The notes beneath the pieces are model-generated. The model had not been told where the DNA came from. It searched no databases and saw only the letters and a list, made by a program, of their open reading frames with translations. Positions 18,501-26,834 of a stretch of 64,000 bases of DNA are shown piece after piece. Origin of the DNA: Aequorivita sinensis (GTDB taxonomy: Bacteria; Bacteroidota; Bacteroidia; Flavobacteriales; Flavobacteriaceae); contig NZ_VDMC01000003.1 in NCBI RefSeq assembly GCF_006346335.1, forward strand, positions 124,001 through 188,000. Reading direction: 5' to 3'. The stretch's first letter is position 1. Every line of letters begins with the position of its first letter. The position numbers were made by a program, and so were the translations under genes.

Positions 18501-20927
18501 TTATCTTAGAGTTGCGCCGAAGTCATTTTCAAATGTTCTTTTAAGCTTATCCATTATTTTATCAACCTGTTTGTCGGTTAATGTTTTGGATTTGTCTTCA
18601 AAAGTAAATGACAATGCATAGCTCTTTTTGCCTTCCGGTAGATTTTTATCTTTATAAACATCGAATAGCGTTACCTCTTTCAATACTTTTTTCTCAGTAT
18701 TAAACGCGGCAATACGCAAGTCGCCAAAGCTTACAGAATCATCTAATAAAAGTGCAAAATCACGTTGTGATCCTGGGTACTTTGGAATAGGTTGGAACTT
18801 AAGTGTTTTTAAAGGAATTAGTTTTAATACTTCATCCCAATTAAAATCTGCATAAAACACCTCTGCATCAACATCTAGTTCACTAGCGATTTTCTTCTTT
18901 ACGATTCCAAATTCCACAATTGTAGACTTGTTCTTTTTAAAAGCAATTCCTTCAGAGAAGATATCGTTGTCTGTAGAAGTTTCGGAGTAATCATTAATTC
19001 CTAGTCGTTCTAAAATGGCTGAAACATTTCCTTTTCCGAAGAAGAAATTAGTTTTTACTTCTTGTAAAGCCCAATTTCCTTGTGTTTTAAAACCAGTAAT
19101 AAACAATGCTAAGTGTTTATTTTCTATATGCCCTCCTGGGAATTTATGGTATGTTTTTCCAAATTCGAAAAGCTTTAAGTCGCTATTCTTTCTATTAGCA
19201 TTATACGCTATGGTTTCTAATCCAGAAAACAACATAGACTGACGCATAACTGAAAGATCACTACTTAATGGGTTTAGCATTTCAACATTGTAGTTGTCTT
19301 TAACCGTTTCACTCATTCCACCGTATTTAGGTGTTGTAAGTGAATTGTTAAGCATTTCGTTATAACCAAGCCCCGTTAACTGCTGTGCTATTTTATTTTG
19401 CACACTATAATCTTGTCCTGGAGTAATAGGGGCAATAGACGCATTTAATTTTTGTGTGAAGTTTATGTTGTTGTATCCATAAACTCTCAATATTTCTTCA
19501 ATAACATCAACGTCACGAGTTACATCATTTCTATATGCCGGAATAGTCATCCCGATACCCGTTTCAGTAAAGTTATTAATCTTTATTTCTAAAGAAGTAA
19601 GAATGTCTTTAATGGTTTCTTGAGGAATTTCTTCACCAATAATTCTATTGGTTTTTTCAAAATTCAATACAACTTGATGGTCGTCTATTTTCTTTAAATA
19701 AATGTCTATTAAATCACTTGAAACGTGACCGCCAGTTAATTGAGTTATTAGGATTACCGCATGACGCAGTGCGTAATCGGTGATATTTGGGTTAACACCT
19801 CTTTCAAATCTAAAAGATGAATCGGTACTCAAGCCGTGGCGTTTCGCTGTTTTACGAACACTCACAGGATTGAAATATGCACTTTCTAAGAAAATACTTG
19901 TTGTATTTTCGGTAACTCCGCTATCTAAACCGCCGTAAACCCCTGCAATACACATTGGTTTTTCAGCGTCGCAAATCATTAAATCTTCTTCGTGGAGTTC
20001 GCGTTCAACGCCGTCAAGAGTTGTAAACTTAGTTCCTGCAGGTAATGTTTTTACAACTACATTATTGCCTGATATTTTCGCAGCATCAAAGGCGTGAAGT
20101 GGCTGTCCTAAGTCGTGGAGAATATAGTTAGTAACGTCAACCACATTGTTAATAGGAGCAACTCCTATAGATTTTAATCTATTTTGAAGCCAAGCTGGAG
20201 ATGGTTCTACTTTAATATTGCTAATTGTAATTCCGCAGTATCTTGGAGCAAGTGAGCTATCTTCAACTTGAACACCTATTTTTAATACTCGGTTGTCTAT
20301 TTTAAAACTGCTAGTAGAAGGAGTGTCTAACTTTTTAGAGATACCTTTTTGTAACAATCCAGCTTTTAAATCTCTTGCAACACCCCAATGGCTCATTGCA
20401 TCGGCGCGATTTGGAGTAAGTCCTATTGTAAGAATAGTATCGTTTTCTACTTCTAAAATTTTAGACAAAGGAGTTCCAGGAACTAAATCGTTGTCTAAAA
20501 CCATAATTCCATCGTGAGATTCTCCTATTCCTAGTTCATCTTCTGCGCAAATCATTCCTTCACTTGATTCTCCGCGAATTTTCCCTTTTTTAATCTCCCA
20601 AGGTTTATCCTCGGCGTCATATAAGGTTGTGCCAATAGTAGCAACAGGAACTTTCTGACCTACGGCTACGTTTGGTGCACCGCAAACTATTTGTAAAGGC
20701 TTTTCGCCACCAACATCTACCTTAGTTACTTTTAATCTATCGGCATTAGAGTGTTGTTCACATTCAAGTACGTGACCTACTACAATACCTTTTAATCCGC
20801 CTTTTACGGAAGAAAATTCTTCTATTCCCTCCACTTCAAGACCAAGGTCGGTTAATAGTTCTGCTGTTTTTTCAGCGTCCCAAGGAAGATCAATAAATTG
20901 CTTTAGCCAGTTGTAAGAAATTGTCAT
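18501..20927 (-). CDS. pheT: Phenylalanine-tRNA ligase beta subunit
   Basis: 808 residues, the length of bacterial PheT. Domains in order: B1 start MTISYNWLKQFIDLP, the tRNA-binding domain (about 40-150, with VGHVLECEQHSNADRLKVTKVDVG and AGIK-like CGAPNVAVGQKVP), B3/4 editing domain (PRYCGITIS...LHDLGQPLHAFDAAKI), B5, catalytic-like core (SSFRFERGVNPN), and the C-terminal anticodon-binding fold FDX-ACB (FQPIPKYPGSQRDFALLLDD). It pairs with PheS, which is not in the window. Start ATG 20927, preceded by a perfect -7 box. Confidence 0.98.
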   Translation of the reverse strand: MTISYNWLKQFIDLPWDAEKTAELLTDLGLEVEGIEEFSSVKGGLKGIVVGHVLECEQHSNADRLKVTKVDVGGEKPLQIVCGAPNVAVGQKVPVATIGTTLYDAEDKPWEIKKGKIRGESSEGMICAEDELGIGESHDGIMVLDNDLVPGTPLSKILEVENDTILTIGLTPNRADAMSHWGVARDLKAGLLQKGISKKLDTPSTSSFKIDNRVLKIGVQVEDSSLAPRYCGITISNIKVEPSPAWLQNRLKSIGVAPINNVVDVTNYILHDLGQPLHAFDAAKISGNNVVVKTLPAGTKFTTLDGVERELHEEDLMICDAEKPMCIAGVYGGLDSGVTENTTSIFLESAYFNPVSVRKTAKRHGLSTDSSFRFERGVNPNITDYALRHAVILITQLTGGHVSSDLIDIYLKKIDDHQVVLNFEKTNRIIGEEIPQETIKDILTSLEIKINNFTETGIGMTIPAYRNDVTRDVDVIEEILRVYGYNNINFTQKLNASIAPITPGQDYSVQNKIAQQLTGLGYNEMLNNSLTTPKYGGMSETVKDNYNVEMLNPLSSDLSVMRQSMLFSGLETIAYNANRKNSDLKLFEFGKTYHKFPGGHIENKHLALFITGFKTQGNWALQEVKTNFFFGKGNVSAILERLGINDYSETSTDNDIFSEGIAFKKNKSTIVEFGIVKKKIASELDVDAEVFYADFNWDEVLKLIPLKTLKFQPIPKYPGSQRDFALLLDDSVSFGDLRIAAFNTEKKVLKEVTLFDVYKDKNLPEGKKSYALSFTFEDKSKTLTDKQVDKIMDKLKRTFENDFGATLR

Positions 20928-20956
20928 ATTCTAGTTAAAATAGTTTACACAGTCTG

Positions 20957-20964
20957 CAAAGATA
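20957..20964 (-). promoter_or_regulatory. -7 promoter element of pheT
   Basis: Reads TATCTTTG on the minus strand, a perfect TAnnTTTG, about 30 bases upstream of the pheT ATG. No good TTG at the usual distance. Confidence 0.55.
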
Positions 20965-21100
20965 ATATTCTCGCGTATTATGTGTCTAGTTAATTGTTTA
21001 TTGTTTGCGATATTATTTTAAAAAGAGATTTAGTTGGTGGGGAATCAAAATGATACAGTTTTCTAATCAAAATCTAATCGATTAATATTAGTTTTGAAAT

Positions 21101-21784
21101 ATGAAAAAAATCGCATTTTTAATAGCTACTTCTATAATGGTATTATCCTGTGTTCCTAAGAATGACAAAATAATTGCAATTGATGTGCTGTTAACTCCTT
21201 CTGAAGCGATGCAAGCGCAATCACTTCAATTAAATACTTTAATCAATCAGAATAATCCTGAAACGATAAAGCTTGACGATAACCACATTCCGCATATAAC
21301 GCTCTTGCAATGTTTTATAAAAGAACAAGATTTGCCGAAAGTTAATAAAGCTGTTGAAGGTCTTTTCGAAACAATTAAAAATGATACTATTTATACCGAA
21401 AGTTTATACTACTCTCGTGATACTGAAGATAGTTTTGCAATGATTAGGCATAGTAGAACCGAATCTATAGTTAATCTTCATAAAAAAACGATAGAACTTG
21501 TAAAACCGTATATAGTTAAAGGTGGGTCTCAAGAGTCTTTTGTTCAAAATCCGGATGGAAGTGAAATAAGTGAATTTACTGTAGATTATGTGCCCGATTT
21601 TGTTGAAAAGTACAGCTACGAAAATTTTGACCCACACATAAGTTTGGGGGTAGCTCAAAGAGTTTTATTGGATAGCTTATCTGAAACTGTTTTTAAGCCA
21701 ATACCATTCTTGCCATCATCCTTAGCTGTATATCAATTAGGAGATCACGGAACTGCTCAAAAACTATTGTGGACTTCAGAATAG
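21101..21784 (+). CDS. Lipoprotein with 2H phosphoesterase (2'-5' RNA ligase-like) domain
   Basis: 227 residues. Lipobox VLSC near residue 17. Two H-x-[ST]-x motifs, HITL (in NHIPHITLLQCF) and HISL (in NFDPHISLGVA), spaced as in 2H phosphoesterases such as LigT and CPDases. These hydrolyse cyclic nucleotide phosphates or 2'-5' linkages. The lipoprotein signal is unusual, because most 2H enzymes are cytoplasmic; here the domain should face the periplasm or surface. Substrate unknown. Followed by a terminator. Confidence 0.78.
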   Translation: MKKIAFLIATSIMVLSCVPKNDKIIAIDVLLTPSEAMQAQSLQLNTLINQNNPETIKLDDNHIPHITLLQCFIKEQDLPKVNKAVEGLFETIKNDTIYTESLYYSRDTEDSFAMIRHSRTESIVNLHKKTIELVKPYIVKGGSQESFVQNPDGSEISEFTVDYVPDFVEKYSYENFDPHISLGVAQRVLLDSLSETVFKPIPFLPSSLAVYQLGDHGTAQKLLWTSE

Positions 21785-21802
21785 TTTCACCAAATTTCAT
21801 AA

Positions 21803-21834
21803 AAAAAGCACGTAAAGTAAATTACGTGCTTTTT
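21803..21834. terminator. Bidirectional intrinsic terminator
   Basis: Perfect arms AAAAAGCACGTAA (21803-21815) and TTACGTGCTTTTT (21822-21834), between convergent genes, with A/T runs on both sides. Confidence 0.85.
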
Positions 21835-21853
21835 AGTATTTGTATTCTAAATT

Positions 21854-22480
21854 CTAAATCTTCTCTAAAGCAGATTTAATTTGCGTATCACCTTGTAAGA
21901 TTTCAAAAGTTTTATTTCTAGCAACAGAACTTTCTAGTGACCCAACTAAAGTTTCAGCCACATCTTGACGGGATATTTCACCTTGTTGATTTAGTTTGCT
22001 TTCTAATACAATTTTACCTTTACCAGCTTTATTGTTCAGAGCGCCAGGACGTACAATTGAGTATTCAAGTCCTGAATTCACTAGGTGTTGGTCTGCGTTT
22101 TGCTTAGCTTTTAGGTAGTCTTTCAGTTCAGAGGAAACTTCTGGATTATCAGCACCCATTGAGCTTAGCATTACGAATTTCTTAATACCATCTTTTTTAG
22201 ATACATCCATAAGTTTTTTAGCTCCTTCCTGATCTACGCCTTTAACGTTTTTTCCACCAGAACCAGCTGCAAAAATAACACGATCCATTCCTTTAGTAGT
22301 TCCGCTTACATCTTGTTCTAAATCTGCAAGTATTGTTTTTACATTATCTTTTTTAAAATGTTCAACTTGTTCTTTGTTGCGAACCATAGCAAAAGGTTCG
22401 TATTTATCAGATTGTTTTAAAATTGAAATTATCTTTTTTCCTGTGGTGCCATTTGCACCTGCTACTAATACTTTTTCCAT
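21854..22480 (-). CDS. NAD(P)-binding atypical SDR (SDR_a5 / NmrA-like)
   Basis: 208 residues. N-terminal dinucleotide motif GANGTTGKK (residues 8-16, GxxGxxG), then FAMVRNKEQ, and DRVIFAAGSGG. The segment VMLSSMGADNPE with YLKAKQNADQHLVNSGLEYSIVRPGAL is typical of the atypical SDR5 group (YwnB/YhfK-like, sugar-epimerase-type fold), which lack a reliable substrate prediction and may sense NAD(P)H. Single gene. Confidence 0.87.
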   Translation of the reverse strand: MEKVLVAGANGTTGKKIISILKQSDKYEPFAMVRNKEQVEHFKKDNVKTILADLEQDVSGTTKGMDRVIFAAGSGGKNVKGVDQEGAKKLMDVSKKDGIKKFVMLSSMGADNPEVSSELKDYLKAKQNADQHLVNSGLEYSIVRPGALNNKAGKGKIVLESKLNQQGEISRQDVAETLVGSLESSVARNKTFEILQGDTQIKSALEKI

Positions 22481-22659
22481 AGTTGTAAGTTAAGAGTAAT
22501 GCTTTTAGTAGGCTAGCCATTTCACATTATTTAACGCCTTAAAAGCAATCATTTATCGCTTTATTAACTTTAGAAGGTTATTTACAACTGCTAATTCTTG
22601 TTAACTAATTCTTCATTCATTACTTTAGTTCTTATCTTTACCTACAAACAAATTATTCG

Positions 22660-23544
22660 ATGGACTATACTTCAAAAATGTTACGCGACGACGCGTTAAA
22701 AGGAAAAACAATAGTGGTAACTGGAGGCGGAAGTGGCCTTGGGAAAGCAATGGTAACCTATTTTCTAGAATTAGGTGCTAATGTGGTAATTACCTCTAGA
22801 AATATTGAAAAGTTACAAAAAGTTAAAGCGGAGCTGGAAACTGCCACAGGTGGAAAAGTTCTTCCAGTGCAATGTGATGTTAGGAACTATGAAGAAGTAG
22901 AAGCTATGGTTGAAGCATCGGTAAAAGAGTTTGGTTCTGTGGATGTTCTTTTAAATAATGCTGCAGGAAATTTTATTTCTCCAACCGAAAGACTTTCAGC
23001 GAATGCTTTTGATACCATTATTGACATCGTTCTTAAAGGAACCAAAAATTGTACTTTAGCTTTTGGAAAACATTGGATTGATAAAAAGGAAACTAATAAA
23101 ACGGTTTTAAATATTGTTACAACCTATGCCTTCACAGGTTCTGCTTATGTTGTTCCAAGTGCTACTGCAAAAGCTGGGGTATTGGCTATGACGCGTTCTC
23201 TTGCCGTTGAATGGGCTAAATACGGAATTCGTTTTAACGCAATTGCACCGGGACCATTCCCTACAAAGGGGGCTTGGGATAGATTGCTGCCAGGCGACTT
23301 AAAAGAAAAATTCGATCCAGCTAAAAAAGTTCCGGTTAAGAGAGTTGGTGAACACCAAGAACTTGCAAACTTAGCGGCATATTTAGTTTCAGATTTCTCT
23401 GCATATATCAATGGTGAAGTTGTTGTTATTGATGGTGGCGAATGGTTAAAGGGCGCAGGGCAAATGAATCAGCTTGAGGAAGTACCACAACAAATGTGGG
23501 ATATGCTTGAAGCTATGATTCGTTCACAAAAAACAAAAAAATAA
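22660..23544 (+). CDS. SDR oxidoreductase, 2,4-dienoyl-CoA reductase-like
   Basis: 294 residues. Cofactor motif TGGGSGLGKA (about 21-30), SRN preference for NADPH, and NNAAGNF. The active-site region TYAFTGSAYVVPSATAKAGV lacks the ordinary YxxxK and instead matches the pattern of mitochondrial/peroxisomal 2,4-dienoyl-CoA reductase, where Tyr and Lys are about 15 residues apart. IAPGPFPTKGAWDRLLP and the C-terminal INGEVVVIDGGEWL also fit. Predicted role: auxiliary step in beta-oxidation of unsaturated fatty acids. A near-consensus -7 (TATCTTTA, 22633-22640) precedes it; a terminator follows. Confidence 0.88.
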   Translation: MDYTSKMLRDDALKGKTIVVTGGGSGLGKAMVTYFLELGANVVITSRNIEKLQKVKAELETATGGKVLPVQCDVRNYEEVEAMVEASVKEFGSVDVLLNNAAGNFISPTERLSANAFDTIIDIVLKGTKNCTLAFGKHWIDKKETNKTVLNIVTTYAFTGSAYVVPSATAKAGVLAMTRSLAVEWAKYGIRFNAIAPGPFPTKGAWDRLLPGDLKEKFDPAKKVPVKRVGEHQELANLAAYLVSDFSAYINGEVVVIDGGEWLKGAGQMNQLEEVPQQMWDMLEAMIRSQKTKK

Positions 23545-23575
23545 ATTTTAAATCGGTAATAATCGAGATTACAGT

Positions 23576-23626
23576 CAAATTCCAAGCTCACTTGTTAAAC
23601 AAGTAGGTTTGGAATTTGGTGTTTTT
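23576..23626 (+). terminator. Intrinsic terminator after the dienoyl-CoA reductase-like gene
   Basis: Imperfect long hairpin: CAAATTCCAA (from 23576) pairs with TTGGAATTTG (to 23618) and CTTGTT with AACAAG inside, followed by a T-run. Confidence 0.7.
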
Positions 23627-23734
23627 TATTTTTGCATTTTCAAATAGAGAGTCTGTTTACTTAGTGTTAACAAAAATGATTTTCTATCAACATAATTAAT
23701 TGTACTTTTAACTGCTAAAATCTCAAGTAAATTA

Positions 23735-24505
23735 ATGGGTAAAATAATTGCAATTGCAAACCAAAAAGGAGGAGTTGGTAAGACTACAACCTCTGTGAAT
23801 TTAGCGGCCTCTTTAGGCGTTTTAGAGAAAAAAGTTTTACTAATAGATGCAGATCCGCAGGCTAACGCTACGTCAGGATTGGGTATTGATGTTGAAACTG
23901 TAGAACTAGGTACTTACCAGTTGCTTGAACATAGTGCTACCGCAAAAGAAGCGATAATATCTACAAGTTCTCCTAATTTAGATTTAATTCCGTCGCATAT
24001 AGATTTGGTGGCAATCGAGATTGAATTAGTAGATGTTGAGAACCGTGAATATATGCTTAAAAAAGCTATTGAAGGTTTAAAAGATGATTACGATTATATA
24101 CTTATAGACTGTGCGCCATCTTTAGGGTTATTAACCCTTAACGCTCTTACAGCATCAGATTCTGTAATTATCCCTATTCAATGCGAATACTTTGCATTAG
24201 AAGGTTTAGGAAAACTTTTGAACACTATAAAAAGCGTTCAGAAAATTCACAATGTAAACCTTGATATTGAAGGATTGTTGTTGACCATGTACGATCAACG
24301 TTTACGTCTATCAAATCAAGTGGTAGATGAAGTGAAAAAGCATTTTGATGAAATGGTTTTCGAAACAATCATTCAGCGTAATGTGCGTTTAAGTGAAGCG
24401 CCAAGTTATGGTGAAAGTATTATTAGTTACGATGCATCAAGTAGAGGAGCGGATAATTATTTAAGTTTGGCGAACGAGTTAATCAAAAAAAACGAAACGG
24501 AATAA
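23735..24505 (+). CDS. parA: Chromosome-partitioning ATPase ParA (Soj)
   Basis: 256-residue Walker-type cytoskeletal ATPase. Deviant Walker A KGGVGKTT at 10-17 with its signature lysine, Walker A' DADPQANAT, Walker B YILIDCAPS, and C-terminal DNA-binding region. Works with ParB to segregate the chromosome origin. Its stop abuts the parB ATG. A TTG...TACTTTTA promoter-like match lies just upstream (-7 about 23703-23710). The short N-terminus lacks the HTH of plasmid ParAs, so it is chromosomal type. Confidence 0.97.
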   Translation: MGKIIAIANQKGGVGKTTTSVNLAASLGVLEKKVLLIDADPQANATSGLGIDVETVELGTYQLLEHSATAKEAIISTSSPNLDLIPSHIDLVAIEIELVDVENREYMLKKAIEGLKDDYDYILIDCAPSLGLLTLNALTASDSVIIPIQCEYFALEGLGKLLNTIKSVQKIHNVNLDIEGLLLTMYDQRLRLSNQVVDEVKKHFDEMVFETIIQRNVRLSEAPSYGESIISYDASSRGADNYLSLANELIKKNETE

Positions 24506-25405
24506 ATGGCGAAGGCAATAAAAAAGCAAGCATTAGGTCGTGGTCTTTCAGCACTGTTGAAAGATCCTACCAATGATATAAAATCTGTTGAAGACAAAAA
24601 TGCCGACAAAGTTGTTGGTAGCATAGTAGAGTTGGAGTTAGGTAGTATTGAAGTAAACCCCTTTCAGCCGCGAACTAGTTTTAATGAAGAATCCCTTCGT
24701 GAACTTGCTTCATCGATAAAAGAACTAGGTGTAATTCAGCCGATTACTGTTCGTAAATTAGATTTTAATAAATATCAGTTAGTAAGTGGAGAGCGTCGTT
24801 TCCGTGCTTCAAAATTGGTTGGTTTAGAAACAATACCAGCATATATTCGTATTGCAAACGACCAAGAATCTCTAGAAATGGCTTTGGTTGAAAATATCCA
24901 AAGACAAGACTTAGATCCTATTGAAATAGCACTTTCATACCAACGTTTAATTGAAGAAATAGACGTTACTCAAGAAGAATTGAGTGATAGAGTTGGAAAA
25001 AACCGATCTACTATTGCAAACTATTTGCGTTTGCTTAAACTAGATCCAATAATCCAAACAGGAATGCGAGATGGCTTTATAAGTATGGGCCACGGTAGAG
25101 CATTAATTAATGTTGAAGATTTATCTGATCAACTCGATATTTACGAGAAAATTTTAGGTCAGAACTTATCGGTTCGTGAAACAGAAGCTTTAGTTAGAAG
25201 TTTTAAAAACCCAGATAAAAAAGCTACTCCATCAAAACCAAGTGCACCACCTTTTGCTAAAAAAGCAAAGAAAGAACTTACAGATCTTTTCGAAACTGCT
25301 GTGGATGTTAAGGTTTCAAAGTCAGGAAAAGGGCAGTTGGTTGTGCCATTTAAAAATCAAGATGATTTCGAGCGTATTTTGAAGCTAATTAAAAGTGAAA
25401 AGTAA
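24506..25405 (+). CDS. parB: Chromosome-partitioning protein ParB (Spo0J)
   Basis: 299 residues. N-terminal KQALGRGLSALL, the CTP-binding/sulfiredoxin-like ParB domain with INPFQPR-like VNPFQPR and GERRFRAS (about 93-100), ENIQRQDL, and an HTH (TQEELSDRVGKNRSTIANYLRLLKL). The C-terminus carries a dimerisation segment after a proline-rich linker. ParB loads at parS as a CTP-dependent clamp. No good parS palindrome is seen nearby. It overlaps the next gene by 11 bases. Confidence 0.97.
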   Translation: MAKAIKKQALGRGLSALLKDPTNDIKSVEDKNADKVVGSIVELELGSIEVNPFQPRTSFNEESLRELASSIKELGVIQPITVRKLDFNKYQLVSGERRFRASKLVGLETIPAYIRIANDQESLEMALVENIQRQDLDPIEIALSYQRLIEEIDVTQEELSDRVGKNRSTIANYLRLLKLDPIIQTGMRDGFISMGHGRALINVEDLSDQLDIYEKILGQNLSVRETEALVRSFKNPDKKATPSKPSAPPFAKKAKKELTDLFETAVDVKVSKSGKGQLVVPFKNQDDFERILKLIKSEK

Positions 25406-25973
25406 TCTTCTAAATATTTTTTTTTTAATCTTCGCTTCATCACTGTTTGCGCAGACAGCTGATTCTCTTTCTGTACAGAAAGAAAAAGTAATTGTAGTGA
25501 AAGATTCACTCGGGCCTAAGGTTGAATACAATCCATTGGCTCCAGCTAAAGCTGCATTTTACTCAGCAGTAATCCCTGGATTAGGACAAGCTTACAACAA
25601 AAAATACTGGAAAATCCCTATTATTTATGCTGGAATGGCAGCTGGAGTTTATTTTTATAAGCAGCAGGACGACGACTATAATCGTTTTAGAGATGCTTAT
25701 AAGCGAAGACTTGCAGGCTATACAGATGATGAATTTCAAGGGATTTCAAACGATAGACTTATAAATGCTCAAAAATCAGCACAAAGAAATAAGAGTTACA
25801 GTATTATTGTAACTCTAGGTTTCTATTTGCTTAATGTTATTGATGCAAACGTAGATGCTCATTTACAACAATATGAAGTGAGTGAAGACCTGTCATTACA
25901 ACCTAGCCTAAATTACAATCAATTTAATGCAAAACCACAATACGGAATGTCGTTGACGTATCGATTTAAATAG
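25395..25973 (+). CDS. DUF5683 domain protein
   Basis: 192 residues. Signal peptide ending at SLFAQ (about residue 20), then the DUF5683 core AKAAFYSAVIPGLGQAYNKKYWKIPIIYAGMAAGVYFY with two membrane segments, and a C-terminal part of short amphipathic strands ending in SLTYRFK, suggesting an outer-membrane-like terminus. In Flavobacteriia this family sits between parB and dapB, as here, overlapping parB. Function not established; possibly envelope-related. Confidence 0.85.
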   Translation: MKSNLLNIFFLIFASSLFAQTADSLSVQKEKVIVVKDSLGPKVEYNPLAPAKAAFYSAVIPGLGQAYNKKYWKIPIIYAGMAAGVYFYKQQDDDYNRFRDAYKRRLAGYTDDEFQGISNDRLINAQKSAQRNKSYSIIVTLGFYLLNVIDANVDAHLQQYEVSEDLSLQPSLNYNQFNAKPQYGMSLTYRFK

Positions 25974-26000
25974 TTGGTGTTTTATAGAGAATAGAAAATT

Positions 26001-26711
26001 ATGAAAATAGCTTTACTCGGTTATGGTAAAATGGGGAAAACTATTGAAAGATTAGCTTTAGAAAGTGGTCATTCAATTGTTTTTAAAAGTTGGTTGGAAT
26101 CTTCTGAAGGTAATATAGAAGATGCTGAGGTTGCTATTGAATTCTCTTCTCCCGAAGCTGCAGTAAGTAATATTAAAAACGCTTTAGAAGCAGATTTACC
26201 AATAGTTTCAGGAACTACAGGTTGGTTAGAAAGTTATGATGAAATGGTAAAGTTATGCGAAAAGCGTAACGGAAGTTTTATTTATGCGTCAAACTTCAGT
26301 GTTGGAGTTAATCTTTTCTTTAGCATTAATGAATATGCTGCTAAGTTGATGGCTCAATGGAAGGAGTACAATGTGTCTGTTGAAGAAACGCATCACCTTG
26401 AAAAGAAAGATGCCCCAAGCGGAACAGCAATAACAATAGCTGAGAATATTTTAAAATACAACAGTAAAAAAGAATGGAATCTAGATTCTACTTCGGACGA
26501 AGTTTTATCAATTACTGCTAAAAGGGAAGAAGACGTAAAAGGAACCCACATAGTTTCCTATGAATCTAATATTGATACAATTTCTTTAAAACACGAAGCA
26601 CATAGCCGTGAAGGATTTGCGAAGGGTGCTATTTTGGCCGCGGAATGGCTTAAAGATAAAAAAGGTGTTTTCTCAATGAAGGATGTTTTAGGCTTAACAA
26701 ATGCGGATTAA
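26001..26711 (+). CDS. dapB: 4-hydroxy-tetrahydrodipicolinate reductase
   Basis: 236 residues, slightly shorter than the common 270. N-terminal Rossmann GYGKMGKTIE, FSSPEAAVSN, SGTTGW, ASNFSVGVNLF, the catalytic region VEETHHLEKKDAPSGTA (His-His and Lys) and HEAHSREGFAKGAI. Second step of the dihydrodipicolinate branch to diaminopimelate/lysine, NAD(P)H-dependent. It lies in the same run as parAB and lepB, linking peptidoglycan precursor supply to the chromosome-segregation cluster. Confidence 0.95.
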   Translation: MKIALLGYGKMGKTIERLALESGHSIVFKSWLESSEGNIEDAEVAIEFSSPEAAVSNIKNALEADLPIVSGTTGWLESYDEMVKLCEKRNGSFIYASNFSVGVNLFFSINEYAAKLMAQWKEYNVSVEETHHLEKKDAPSGTAITIAENILKYNSKKEWNLDSTSDEVLSITAKREEDVKGTHIVSYESNIDTISLKHEAHSREGFAKGAILAAEWLKDKKGVFSMKDVLGLTNAD

Positions 26712-26834
26712 CAGTTTTGAGATTGTAGTTGTATTAGTACAATTTCAATTAAAATTAAAATATACTATCCCTATTATTTTGCAGTATAGATTATAAGGGG
26801 TTTAAATGAATTACAATTTAACGAATTACAAATT

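Noticed and set aside
23735-25405. A parS site beside parAB
   Set aside because: No near-match to a GTTTCACGTGAAAC-type palindrome was seen around these genes, so no site is called.
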